The position numbers were made by a program, and so were the translations under genes. Source: Lachnospiraceae bacterium (GTDB taxonomy: Bacteria; Bacillota; Clostridia; Lachnospirales; Lachnospiraceae). Taken from it: 13,039 bases of DNA. The notes beneath the pieces were generated by a model. That model made no database searches, had not been told where the DNA came from, and was given only the letters and a program-made list of their open reading frames with translations. The stretch lies in contig JAILFQ010000063.1 in assembly GCA_024697505.1 (NCBI GenBank), positions 1 through 13,039 of the forward strand. Reading direction: 5' to 3'. Positions within the stretch are counted from its first letter, which is position 1. Each line of letters opens with the position of its first letter. Of the stretch, positions 5,191-12,185 are shown in pieces.

Positions 5191-7736
5191 TATTTTTTAT
5201 CCTCCGTTTTGCTCCCAAGTAAATCTATAATTTCATCCCTTGCAACATCCGCAAGGAGAGTCTTTAATTTTAAATAAGTATCCGCAAAGTCCACCGGCAT
5301 TTTATAGTGCCCAAGCTGCTCCATAACAGCATCCGCGGTGTCTAAATCAAAAACCTCCACCGCCTCCCTGATGGATGCTTTGGCCTCTTCCAGCTCCACC
5401 TCCGGAATTTCCGGTTTTTCATCCATGTCCGAAAAAACAGGAGTAAGACGTTCAAAAAGTTTTTTGCATTTATCAATAAGGGTTGGATTTTTGGCCTTTA
5501 TTGTTTCCACATCCCCCTTAAGACCACATTCTTCAAGCTCTGCAGAAAGGGCCGAAATTCTGGAAGCGCCGGCAAGTCTGGAAGTAGACTTAAGCCCATG
5601 CACCAAAATTGTGTATTCCTTAATATTCCCCGCATCCAGTAAATCTTTTGCTTTTTGAGCTCTTACGTTAAGAGTTTCGTAGTAATCCTTAAGAATCCTC
5701 TTGTAGAGTTCCGTAGTTCCTACCGCCTTTATTCCGTCGTCCACCTCTAAAGTGGTGCGGTCTTTGATCCTCTCTATGGTCTCGTCTTTTTCGGCTTCCG
5801 CCTCTCTGCTTTCGTTGGCCTTTTTTTCTTCATCCGTAAGATACTTGATAAGCTGCTTTGGAATATAATTTTCAAGCATTCTCTCCAGTTTTTCCGGATC
5901 TATGGGTTTTGGAAGATAGTTTGTAAAACCTTCCACAATAAACTTCTCTCTAGCCCCCGCCACCGCATCCGCGGTAAGCGCTATTATCGGTGTTTCTTTA
6001 TTTATACTGTCCGGCCCGTCCACAAGCAAATGATAGGTCTCTATTCCGTCTTTACCGGGCATCATGTGATCCAGAAAGATAACATCATATTTTTTGCGCC
6101 CCGCGAGTTCCAGACACTCATCACCGGAATTTGCCGTATCTATCTTAATCCTTGTATTCTTAAGCAGTTCTACAAATACCGTAAGATTTATAGGTGTGTC
6201 ATCCACAACAAGCACTTTTGCGTTAGGGGCGACAAAATCGCCGCACCTGCTTACATTTTCTTCAGGGATCATGTTTTTTATGGAAATTCTGCCGGTCTCT
6301 GTTCTGTCTACAACATTTTGCAAGAGTTTGAAGGAAAAAGTGGAACCTTCTCCGTAGGTGCTCTCAACATTAAGTTCGGACCCCATTAGTCTTAAAAGGC
6401 TTCTGGTTATGCTCATTCCAAGACCGGTTCCTTCTATTTCATGGTTTCTTTCCAAATCAGCCCTTTCAAAAGGTAAAAAAATTCTTTCGAGATCTTCTTC
6501 CTTTATTCCTGCACCGGTATCCATAACCGATACATCAAGTTCTGTCTTATCTTGAAAGTCGTAGCCCGATACCATGTGGGTTTCTGCTCCCACTTCGTTA
6601 AAGGTGATCCTAAGGGTTATCATACCCTTATCCGTATATTTTACCGCATTTGTAAGAAGATTACGAAGAATCTGTCCTATGCTGACCTCATCCCCCAACA
6701 GAATTCTCGGAATCCTCCTGTCTATATCAAGCCTTATCTTAAGCCCCTTCTTTTCTGCGCGGGGAAGCACCATTCCAACGGTGTTTTTTATCATGGATGC
6801 AAATTCATAGTTAACGGGAACGATCTCCATTTTTGCCGAGTTAAGTTTGGACATATCCAAAATATCATTTACAAGGGAAAGAAGAAGGTTTCCGGAGCTT
6901 TCTATATTCTCCGCATATTCCTTTACCTTCGGATTTATCCCTTCTCTTTTTATCATGGTATTCATGCCGAGAATTGCATTGATAGGCGTTCGTATTTCGT
7001 GGGAAATGCTTGTAAGAAACATATTCTTGGCATCTGTAGAGGCCTTGTAGCGTATTAAGTTGTCTCTTTCCGCAGAAATGGTATACACATAGATGTATAA
7101 TGCGCAAAGCATTGTTCCTGTTGGAACTGCAGGAATTCCCATAAAAAGCACCTGGAATGTTCCGGCCACAAAAGGGAAAAGTGCAAAAGTAACCACCGTT
7201 TTAAGCTTTGTAAACGACTCTCTTGTTTTGTCTCTAAAAAAGTAAAAAGCGGAAAAGCCAACGGATAAAAGAAGATAAAAGGCCATGCATGCAACATACA
7301 CAAAGTTAAGCGGGCCCCTTTGGTAATGATTATCCGGAGTAAAGTAAAAGATTAAATGTGTAACAGGCGTTGTAAGTTCCATTATAAGAACAATAAACGC
7401 AGGTATGAAAAAGGACAGAGCGTACTTCTTTTTATTTATACGCTTACTGCCGTTAAGTTTTCTTGTATAAATAAACCATACATAGCCTGCCATTGTACTG
7501 CAGGCAAAATAAAAAATATTTGCAATATAATTTCCGGTAATGCCTATGTTTATGGCTCCCCCCTTAGAAGCCTGATAAACCATATCCGAAAGTATGATAA
7601 GAAACACAAGAAGGTCCATTACAAAGTAAAGCTTCTTAAAAATAAGTTCCTTCATTGTAAGTTCTTTTATAATAAGCATTATGATTACCGCCATAAGTAC
7701 GGCATCATAATTGGCATACAGATAAAACTCGTTCAT
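5190..7736 (-). CDS. Hybrid sensor histidine kinase (7-TM, HisKA, HATPase, REC, HPt)
   Basis: This 848-residue protein contains most of a phosphorelay in one chain. About seven membrane segments lie within residues 10-220. They are followed by a HisKA domain with His246 in SISHEIRTP, then a HATPase domain with the N box around Asn363, G1 DTGAG (406-410) and G2 GTGLG (436-440). The receiver has Asp512-Asp513, phosphoacceptor Asp556 in FLDHMMP, Thr588 and Lys610. After an acidic Lys/Glu-rich linker (about 633-660) comes an HPt domain with His713 in LVHGLKSTS. A further 65 residues at the C-terminus are unassigned. No PAS, HAMP or large extracellular domain is seen, so sensing is probably done by the membrane part. 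The start has only a modest ribosome site (AAAAGGGG, 11 nt upstream). It lies 97 nt after aspS, behind a weak hairpin, and I see no strong promoter of its own. Confidence 0.93.
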   Translation of the reverse strand: MNEFYLYANYDAVLMAVIIMLIIKELTMKELIFKKLYFVMDLLVFLIILSDMVYQASKGGAINIGITGNYIANIFYFACSTMAGYVWFIYTRKLNGSKRINKKKYALSFFIPAFIVLIMELTTPVTHLIFYFTPDNHYQRGPLNFVYVACMAFYLLLSVGFSAFYFFRDKTRESFTKLKTVVTFALFPFVAGTFQVLFMGIPAVPTGTMLCALYIYVYTISAERDNLIRYKASTDAKNMFLTSISHEIRTPINAILGMNTMIKREGINPKVKEYAENIESSGNLLLSLVNDILDMSKLNSAKMEIVPVNYEFASMIKNTVGMVLPRAEKKGLKIRLDIDRRIPRILLGDEVSIGQILRNLLTNAVKYTDKGMITLRITFNEVGAETHMVSGYDFQDKTELDVSVMDTGAGIKEEDLERIFLPFERADLERNHEIEGTGLGMSITRSLLRLMGSELNVESTYGEGSTFSFKLLQNVVDRTETGRISIKNMIPEENVSRCGDFVAPNAKVLVVDDTPINLTVFVELLKNTRIKIDTANSGDECLELAGRKKYDVIFLDHMMPGKDGIETYHLLVDGPDSINKETPIIALTADAVAGAREKFIVEGFTNYLPKPIDPEKLERMLENYIPKQLIKYLTDEEKKANESREAEAEKDETIERIKDRTTLEVDDGIKAVGTTELYKRILKDYYETLNVRAQKAKDLLDAGNIKEYTILVHGLKSTSRLAGASRISALSAELEECGLKGDVETIKAKNPTLIDKCKKLFERLTPVFSDMDEKPEIPEVELEEAKASIREAVEVFDLDTADAVMEQLGHYKMPVDFADTYLKLKTLLADVARDEIIDLLGSKTEDKK

Positions 7737-7782
7737 GTGGTGATTTACCCCTTTTACACCATTCTATAAATATTCATAACAA

Positions 7783-7812
7783 GTCCCGCAGACGCAGAAA
7801 CGCCTACGGGAC
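7783..7812 (-). terminator. Hairpin after aspS, weak or partial terminator
   Basis: On the minus strand GUCCCGUAGGCG and CGUCUGCGGGAC pair over 12 positions, two of them G-U, around a 6-nt loop. The wobbles become mismatches on the plus strand, so it belongs to the aspS transcript. It begins 21 nt after the aspS stop. The following UUGUUAUG tail is poor in uninterrupted U, so some read-through into the kinase gene is possible. Confidence 0.65.
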
Positions 7813-7833
7813 ATCTTTGTCAAAACATTTTGT

Positions 7834-9597
7834 TTATTTATTTTCAGGAATATCTATCTTAATGTGAACATCTCTAAGCTGCTGTTCATCAACAGTAGAA
7901 GGTGCTCCCATCATAACGTCCTGTGCCATCTTGTTCATTGGGAAAGGAATGATCTCTCTAATGCTTTCCTCACCGGCAATAAGCATTATCATTCTGTCTA
8001 CTCCCGGAGCAATACCTGCGTGTGGCGGTGCACCGTAGCAGAATGCGTTGTACATGGCAGGGAACTTGGACTTAACAGCCTCTTCGTCAAGACCTACAAG
8101 TCTGAAGGCTTCCACCATTATTTCAGGGTCGTGGTTTCTGACCGCACCGGAAGAAAGTTCAACACCGTTGCACACAAGGTCGTACTGGTATGCAAGAATA
8201 TCAAGCGGATCCTGATTCTTAAGTGCCTCCATACCGCCCTGTGGCATGGAGAATGGGTTATGGCAGAACTCGAGCTTTCCGGATTCCTCGCCTATTTCGT
8301 ACATAGGGAAGTCTACAATCCAACAGAACTCGTAGCAGTTCTTCTTCATATGGCCCTCTGCTGCCGCACCGAGAAGTTTTCTTAAAGTGCCTGCTCCCTT
8401 AAGAGCATTTCCTCTCTTGCCTGCGGTAAGACCGACAAAGTCTCCTTTATTAAGGCCTAATGTCTTAATAACCTCGTCCTTCTTCTCTTGAAGGAACTTG
8501 GCAATACCACCGACAAGCTCGCCGTTTTCGTCCATCTTAAACCAGTAAGCTTTTTCGCCGGAAGTAACAAATGTGTCGTCGCAGATCTTGTCTACAACCT
8601 TACGGGATGCGTTAAATCCTGTAACAACAATTGCCTCTACTCTGTCTGTCTTAAACGGCTCAAAGCCGCAGTCCTTAAGAAGGTCTGTTGCATTTGTAAG
8701 AGTAAGGTCTATACGAAGGTCCGGCTTATCGGAACCGTACATTTCCATGGAATCTGTATAAGAAATACGCTTAAAAGGAGCCTTTGAAGCTTCTTTGTAA
8801 ATGCCGTACTTTGCAAATACAGCAGGAATAACATCTTCAACAACGGCAAACACATCTTCCTGAGATGCAAAAGACATTTCCATATCAAGCTGATAGAACT
8901 CTCCCGGAGATCTGTCTGCTCTTGCATCCTCGTCTCTGAAGCAAGGTGCTATCTGGAAGTAACGGTCAAATCCGGATGTCATAAGAATCTGCTTAAACTG
9001 CTGAGGTGCCTGTGGAAGAGCATAGAACTTGCCCGGATGGTTACGAGCAGGAACAAGGTAGTCTCTTGCACCTTCAGGTGAAGAACAGGTAAGGATAGGC
9101 GTTGTGATCTCAAGGAAATCGTGGTCTATCATTCTCTGTCTGAGTTCTGCAACTATTTTACTTCTTAATACGATCTTGGACTTAACCTCCGGATTTCTAA
9201 GGTCTAAGTATCTGTACTTAAGTCTCGTTGCTTCGTCTGCTTCCTTGGAATGATTAATTTCAAAAGGAAGCTCTGCATAGCGGCACTTACCAAGAATCTT
9301 AATCTCGGTAGGAACCACTTCTATATCTCCCGTTGCAAGGTTTGCATTCTTGCTGGAGCGTTCTCTTACAAGGCCTGTTACGTTAAGAACGGACTCTGTA
9401 TTAATGCCTGCAAGCTGCTGCATCATTTCCTCTGTTTCCACAACAACCTGAGTTGTTCCGTAGAAGTCGCGGAGAATGAGGAAGCCAAGGTTTTTACTAA
9501 CCTTTCTCATATTTTCATACCAACCGGCAAGGGTAACAGTTTCGCCGACATTTGCCATGCGAAGCTCATTGCAGTTGTGTGTTCTGGACTGTGTCAT
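7834..9597 (-). CDS. aspS: Aspartyl-tRNA synthetase
   Basis: AspRS is a class IIb synthetase that charges tRNA-Asp with aspartate in the cytoplasm. The 587 residues fit the bacterial type. An N-terminal OB-fold anticodon-binding domain covers about 1-105. It is followed by the catalytic core with motif 1 (FLEITTPIL, from 161), motif 2 (FRDEDARADR, 220-229, then EFYQLDMEMSF) and motif 3 (GIAPGVDR, 528-535). The bacterial GAD insertion domain lies between motifs 2 and 3. The start has a ribosome site (AAAGGAT) 8 nt upstream. A promoter lies about 60 bp before the gene, and the short leader leaves no room for a T-box riboswitch. Whether the enzyme is strict for tRNA-Asp or also charges tRNA-Asn cannot be decided by eye. 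Confidence 0.98.
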   Translation of the reverse strand: MTQSRTHNCNELRMANVGETVTLAGWYENMRKVSKNLGFLILRDFYGTTQVVVETEEMMQQLAGINTESVLNVTGLVRERSSKNANLATGDIEVVPTEIKILGKCRYAELPFEINHSKEADEATRLKYRYLDLRNPEVKSKIVLRSKIVAELRQRMIDHDFLEITTPILTCSSPEGARDYLVPARNHPGKFYALPQAPQQFKQILMTSGFDRYFQIAPCFRDEDARADRSPGEFYQLDMEMSFASQEDVFAVVEDVIPAVFAKYGIYKEASKAPFKRISYTDSMEMYGSDKPDLRIDLTLTNATDLLKDCGFEPFKTDRVEAIVVTGFNASRKVVDKICDDTFVTSGEKAYWFKMDENGELVGGIAKFLQEKKDEVIKTLGLNKGDFVGLTAGKRGNALKGAGTLRKLLGAAAEGHMKKNCYEFCWIVDFPMYEIGEESGKLEFCHNPFSMPQGGMEALKNQDPLDILAYQYDLVCNGVELSSGAVRNHDPEIMVEAFRLVGLDEEAVKSKFPAMYNAFCYGAPPHAGIAPGVDRMIMLIAGEESIREIIPFPMNKMAQDVMMGAPSTVDEQQLRDVHIKIDIPENK

Positions 9598-9658
9598 TTC
9601 TAATATCCTTTCTTGCTTCTATATATAATAGTGCTTATGCACCAAATAAACCTAACTA

Positions 9659-9687
9659 ATTATACTCGCTTTTTATTTTATAGGCAA
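9659..9687 (-). promoter_or_regulatory. Promoter of aspS
   Basis: On the minus strand TTGCCT (9682-9687), a 17-bp spacer and a perfect TATAAT (9659-9664) lie 62 bp before the aspS start codon. The short leader is A/T-rich and shows no riboswitch-sized structure. Confidence 0.8.
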
Positions 9688-9728
9688 ATAAAAATATTAA
9701 AATTTGTAAATTATTTCCCTTCAAACGA

Positions 9729-9757
9729 TTGTTTTGGCTAAGATAAACGTATATTAT
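9729..9757 (+). promoter_or_regulatory. Promoter of the MFS transporter gene
   Basis: TTGTTT (9729-9734), a 17-bp spacer and TATTAT (9752-9757) precede the transporter gene by 37 bp. It diverges from the aspS promoter, so the two polymerase sites lie about 40 bp apart, back to back. Confidence 0.6.
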
Positions 9758-9766
9758 TTAAGAAGA

Positions 9767-9781
9767 TTAAGAAAGTCTTAA
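9767..9781. promoter_or_regulatory. Inverted repeat between promoter and ribosome site, possible operator
   Basis: TTAAGA-AAG-TCTTAA is a perfect 6-bp inverted repeat with a 3-bp centre. It lies just downstream of the transporter promoter and directly before the GGGAGGAG ribosome site. The position suits a repressor operator or a small mRNA hairpin. The regulator is unknown. Confidence 0.4.
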
Positions 9782-9794
9782 CGGGAGGAGCTAT

Positions 9795-10997
9795 ATGAAG
9801 TTTGTAAAATACAACTATGCTTTGCTGCAAAGTGCTTTCTGGATGACCTTTGCCGTAGGCTACGGCTTTGTAACTCTGTATCTTAAAACCAATGGTTTTT
9901 CCGCCTCCGAAATAGGCATGCTTATTGCGCTTTTTGGAGCACTTTCCGCTGTTATACAGCCCTTTGTGGGTAAAATTGCAGATAAGGGACTCGGCTGGAA
10001 GCCTATTCTTCTTGCCCTGCTTTTTCTTACGGCTGCGGATGTGCTTCTTATGCTTCTTATTCCCTCAAAAACCTTTCAGGGAATAGGCTACGGTCTGTTT
10101 ATAATGCTTGCCGGCTGCATGATGCCAATGGTTAATGCCGCAAATTTCTACTACGAAAGCAGAGGAGTTAAAATGCAGTTTGGAATCTGCAGAGGCTGCG
10201 GCTCTCTTATGTATGCGGTTGTATGTTATATTTTGGGAGGTCTTACGGAAAGTGGGAATGTTTTGCCGGTTCTCTATGCAGCCCTTATTATTACGGCCCT
10301 TTTTATCTTTGTAACCCTTCTTTTCCCTTACGGAAAAAAGGCAGGCGAAGTTATACATACCGCCTCATCAAGATATTCCCTAAGACATTCCTCAGACGAA
10401 AATATAGGGATTATGGATTTTGTAAAAAAAAACAAGCTCTTTTGCCTGGTTCTTCTTGGCTTTGTAGGCGCCTTTATGGCCCACAACATGGCAGGCACCT
10501 ACCTTCTTCAGATTGTGGAGAATCTTGGCGGCACTTCCGCAGATATGGGAACAATAAACTCCGTAATGGCTATTGTGGAGCTCCCTGTTATGTTTGGCTT
10601 TGCCTTTATTCATAAGAAAATTTCCACAAACCGCCTTATGGCAATAAGCGCAGTTGCCTTTGTTGTAAAAACCTTAAGTTATCTTCTTTCCACAAAAGTC
10701 TTCCATTTATACATGGCCCAGTTTTTCCAGATATTCGGCTTTGCGGTATTTTCTTCCGTATCCGTTTTCTTTGCAAATGAGGTTGCAAGCGAAGGAGACA
10801 AGATTAAAGCCCAGTCTTTTGTAACAATGGCAATTACCCTCGGACAGGTCTTCGGAAATCTCCTTGGCGGTCTGGTGGTAGACTCGTACGGAGCAAAGGG
10901 AATGCTGCTTTTGGCACTTTTGCTTTCCGCGGCAGGGGCAGCCACAGCAATACTCGGAATAATCTCCTTATCAAAAAAAGCAAAAGCTGTGGTATAA
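9795..10997 (+). CDS. MFS transporter (MFS_1-like family)
   Basis: The 400-residue membrane protein has about twelve hydrophobic segments in two halves, joined by a polar central loop (about 179-213). A motif-A-like loop (GKIADKGLGWKP, 59-70) lies between segments 2 and 3. The signature FGICRGCGSLMYAV (129-142) resembles the G-x-x-R-x-x-G-S region of the LacY/HcaT-like MFS group. It should move a small solute across the cytoplasmic membrane by proton coupling; the substrate cannot be read from the sequence. A strong ribosome site (GGGAGGAG) lies 6 nt before the ATG. The HAD nucleotidase gene follows after 26 nt, so the two are probably co-transcribed. The pairing hints at nucleosides or a related metabolite, but only by association. 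Confidence 0.88.
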   Translation: MKFVKYNYALLQSAFWMTFAVGYGFVTLYLKTNGFSASEIGMLIALFGALSAVIQPFVGKIADKGLGWKPILLALLFLTAADVLLMLLIPSKTFQGIGYGLFIMLAGCMMPMVNAANFYYESRGVKMQFGICRGCGSLMYAVVCYILGGLTESGNVLPVLYAALIITALFIFVTLLFPYGKKAGEVIHTASSRYSLRHSSDENIGIMDFVKKNKLFCLVLLGFVGAFMAHNMAGTYLLQIVENLGGTSADMGTINSVMAIVELPVMFGFAFIHKKISTNRLMAISAVAFVVKTLSYLLSTKVFHLYMAQFFQIFGFAVFSSVSVFFANEVASEGDKIKAQSFVTMAITLGQVFGNLLGGLVVDSYGAKGMLLLALLLSAAGAATAILGIISLSKKAKAVV

Positions 10998-10998
10998 T
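10993..10998 (+). promoter_or_regulatory. Possible internal extended -10 promoter for the HAD gene
   Basis: TGGTATAAT ends at 10998 and spans the stop codon of the transporter gene, 25 bp before the HAD start. It is a perfect TATAAT with the extended TGn motif but has no recognisable -35 box. It could give the HAD gene some separate expression. It may also be chance. Confidence 0.35.
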
Positions 10999-11023
10999 CA
11001 GACAAAACGAAAGGTAAGATAAA

Positions 11024-11716
11024 ATGATAGACGATTTTAACATTAAATTCATTCTTTGGGATGTGGACGGAACGCTCCTCGACTTTATTTCCGCAGAAAC
11101 AGTAGCTCTTCGTGCCTGTTTTAAAGACTTCGGCTTCGGAGAGTGTACAGATTCCATGAAAAAGGAATATGAAGTAATAAACAGAAAATACTGGGAAGCC
11201 CTTGAAAGAGGGGAAATCACCAGAGAAATACTCTTTCCGGGAAGGTTTGAAGAGTTTCTTTCAAAATACGGATTGGATACAAGCAGAGTAAACGAATTTA
11301 ATGAGCTCTACCAGATCCATCTTTCAAATAACGAAGAATTCTTCCCGAAGGCTGAGGATACAGTTCGCCATTTTAAAGGTCTTTACCCGCAATTTGCCGC
11401 AACAAACGGTCCAACTGCAACACAAAAAAGAAAGCTTGCCCATTCCGGGCTGGATAAAATTCTGGACAAGTTCTTTATTTCCGAGGAAATCGGTTTTGAT
11501 AAGCCGCGAAAAGAGTTTTTTGAGGAAATCTTTAACCGGGTAGGAGACCATAACCCCGCAAACTATGTAATTATAGGAGATTCTCTTACAAGCGACATGC
11601 AAGGCGGCATAAATGCGGGAATTAAAACCTGCTGGTACAACCCTGCGGGAAAAGCCAATAATTCGGGACTTAAAATAGACGCAGAGATTAAAACACTTAC
11701 AGAACTTTATAAATAA
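11024..11716 (+). CDS. HAD hydrolase, YjjG-type pyrimidine 5'-nucleotidase
   Basis: The 230-residue protein has all four HAD motifs. Motif I is DVDGT (13-17) with nucleophile Asp13 and acid/base Asp15. Motif II is TNG (127-129), motif III is Lys160-Pro161, and motif IV is GDSLTSD (185-191). An alpha-helical cap lies between motifs I and II. The phrases LLDFISAETVAL after motif I and GDSLTSDMQGGINAGIKTCWYNP are typical of the YjjG/YfnB subfamily. These enzymes remove phosphate from (non-canonical) pyrimidine nucleoside monophosphates and are regarded as nucleotide-pool cleaners; other small phosphates are possible. The start has AAAGG 9 nt upstream. It is the second gene after the MFS transporter and ends just before a strong terminator. 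Confidence 0.85.
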   Translation: MIDDFNIKFILWDVDGTLLDFISAETVALRACFKDFGFGECTDSMKKEYEVINRKYWEALERGEITREILFPGRFEEFLSKYGLDTSRVNEFNELYQIHLSNNEEFFPKAEDTVRHFKGLYPQFAATNGPTATQKRKLAHSGLDKILDKFFISEEIGFDKPRKEFFEEIFNRVGDHNPANYVIIGDSLTSDMQGGINAGIKTCWYNPAGKANNSGLKIDAEIKTLTELYK

Positions 11717-11720
11717 TAGA

Positions 11721-11758
11721 AGGTTAGCAGGGCTAATTGCCGCTGCTAACCTTTTTAT
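11721..11758 (+). terminator. Terminator between convergent genes, perfect 10-bp stem
   Basis: AGGTTAGCAG (11721-11730) and CTGCTAACCT (11743-11752) are perfect inverted arms, followed by TTTTATTT on the plus strand. It ends the transporter-HAD operon, starting 4 bp after the HAD stop. On the minus strand the same hairpin lies across the last codons and stop of the membrane protein gene. The trailing minus-strand U-run is weaker, so it may act in both directions unequally. Confidence 0.9.
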
Positions 11759-12185
11759 TTGTTATTCTCAAAAAAGCCGCCGTTAATGCGGCTATAACCT
11801 GCAATATTCCTATCACCCAATATACGCCCATGAGTTTATTTGTTGTTCCGTAGATTTCCAACACTCCCGCATATACAAAACCTAAAGTAAGCCAGATAAC
11901 CGCTCCCGAAAGAAGCTGATATGCAAAAGGGGCTCTAAGGTCTTTTTGCAGAAGCGGTGTCTTATATACCGCCTTTTCATCCGCTCTGCCTTTGTCGTAT
12001 TTTTTAAAAATCAGTCTTAAAAACTCGGATACAATAAACCCGCAAAGCGGGATTAAAAAGGCAAATACCATATATGCGGAGTAAACTCCGTAAGAAAACA
12101 TCTCATATATAAGTCCGAAGGCAAGTGTGAACACCGTTGCCCCAAGGTAGACGATCCTTCTTTTTTTAATAGCCGATGTAGACAA
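11733..12185 (-). CDS. Four-TM membrane protein of unknown function
   Basis: The 150-residue protein has four hydrophobic segments (about 11-28, 34-55, 88-110, 118-139) and a charged cytoplasmic-type loop between the second and third (KKYDKGRADEK). The family is not recognised. The start is a TTG, inside the last codons of the phosphodiester glycosidase gene. It is supported by AAAGGAG at 12197-12203, 11 nt upstream, and no ATG lies close to that site. The two genes overlap by 20 bp, so translation is probably coupled. The last codons and the TAG stop lie within the terminator hairpin shared with the convergent HAD gene. A role as membrane partner of the glycosidase is inferred only from the coupling. 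Confidence 0.75.
   Translation of the reverse strand: MSTSAIKKRRIVYLGATVFTLAFGLIYEMFSYGVYSAYMVFAFLIPLCGFIVSEFLRLIFKKYDKGRADEKAVYKTPLLQKDLRAPFAYQLLSGAVIWLTLGFVYAGVLEIYGTTNKLMGVYWVIGILQVIAALTAAFLRITNKKVSSGN

Noticed and set aside
6552..7769. Plus-strand open frames opposite the sensor kinase (6552-7058, 7356-7769)
   Set aside because: They are low-complexity, Tyr/His/Lys-rich antisense frames of the kind produced by AT-rich coding DNA; the kinase domains on the other strand explain the sequence.
9598..9664. T-box riboswitch before aspS
   Set aside because: The leader from the likely promoter is only about 55 nt and shows neither a specifier stem nor an antiterminator.
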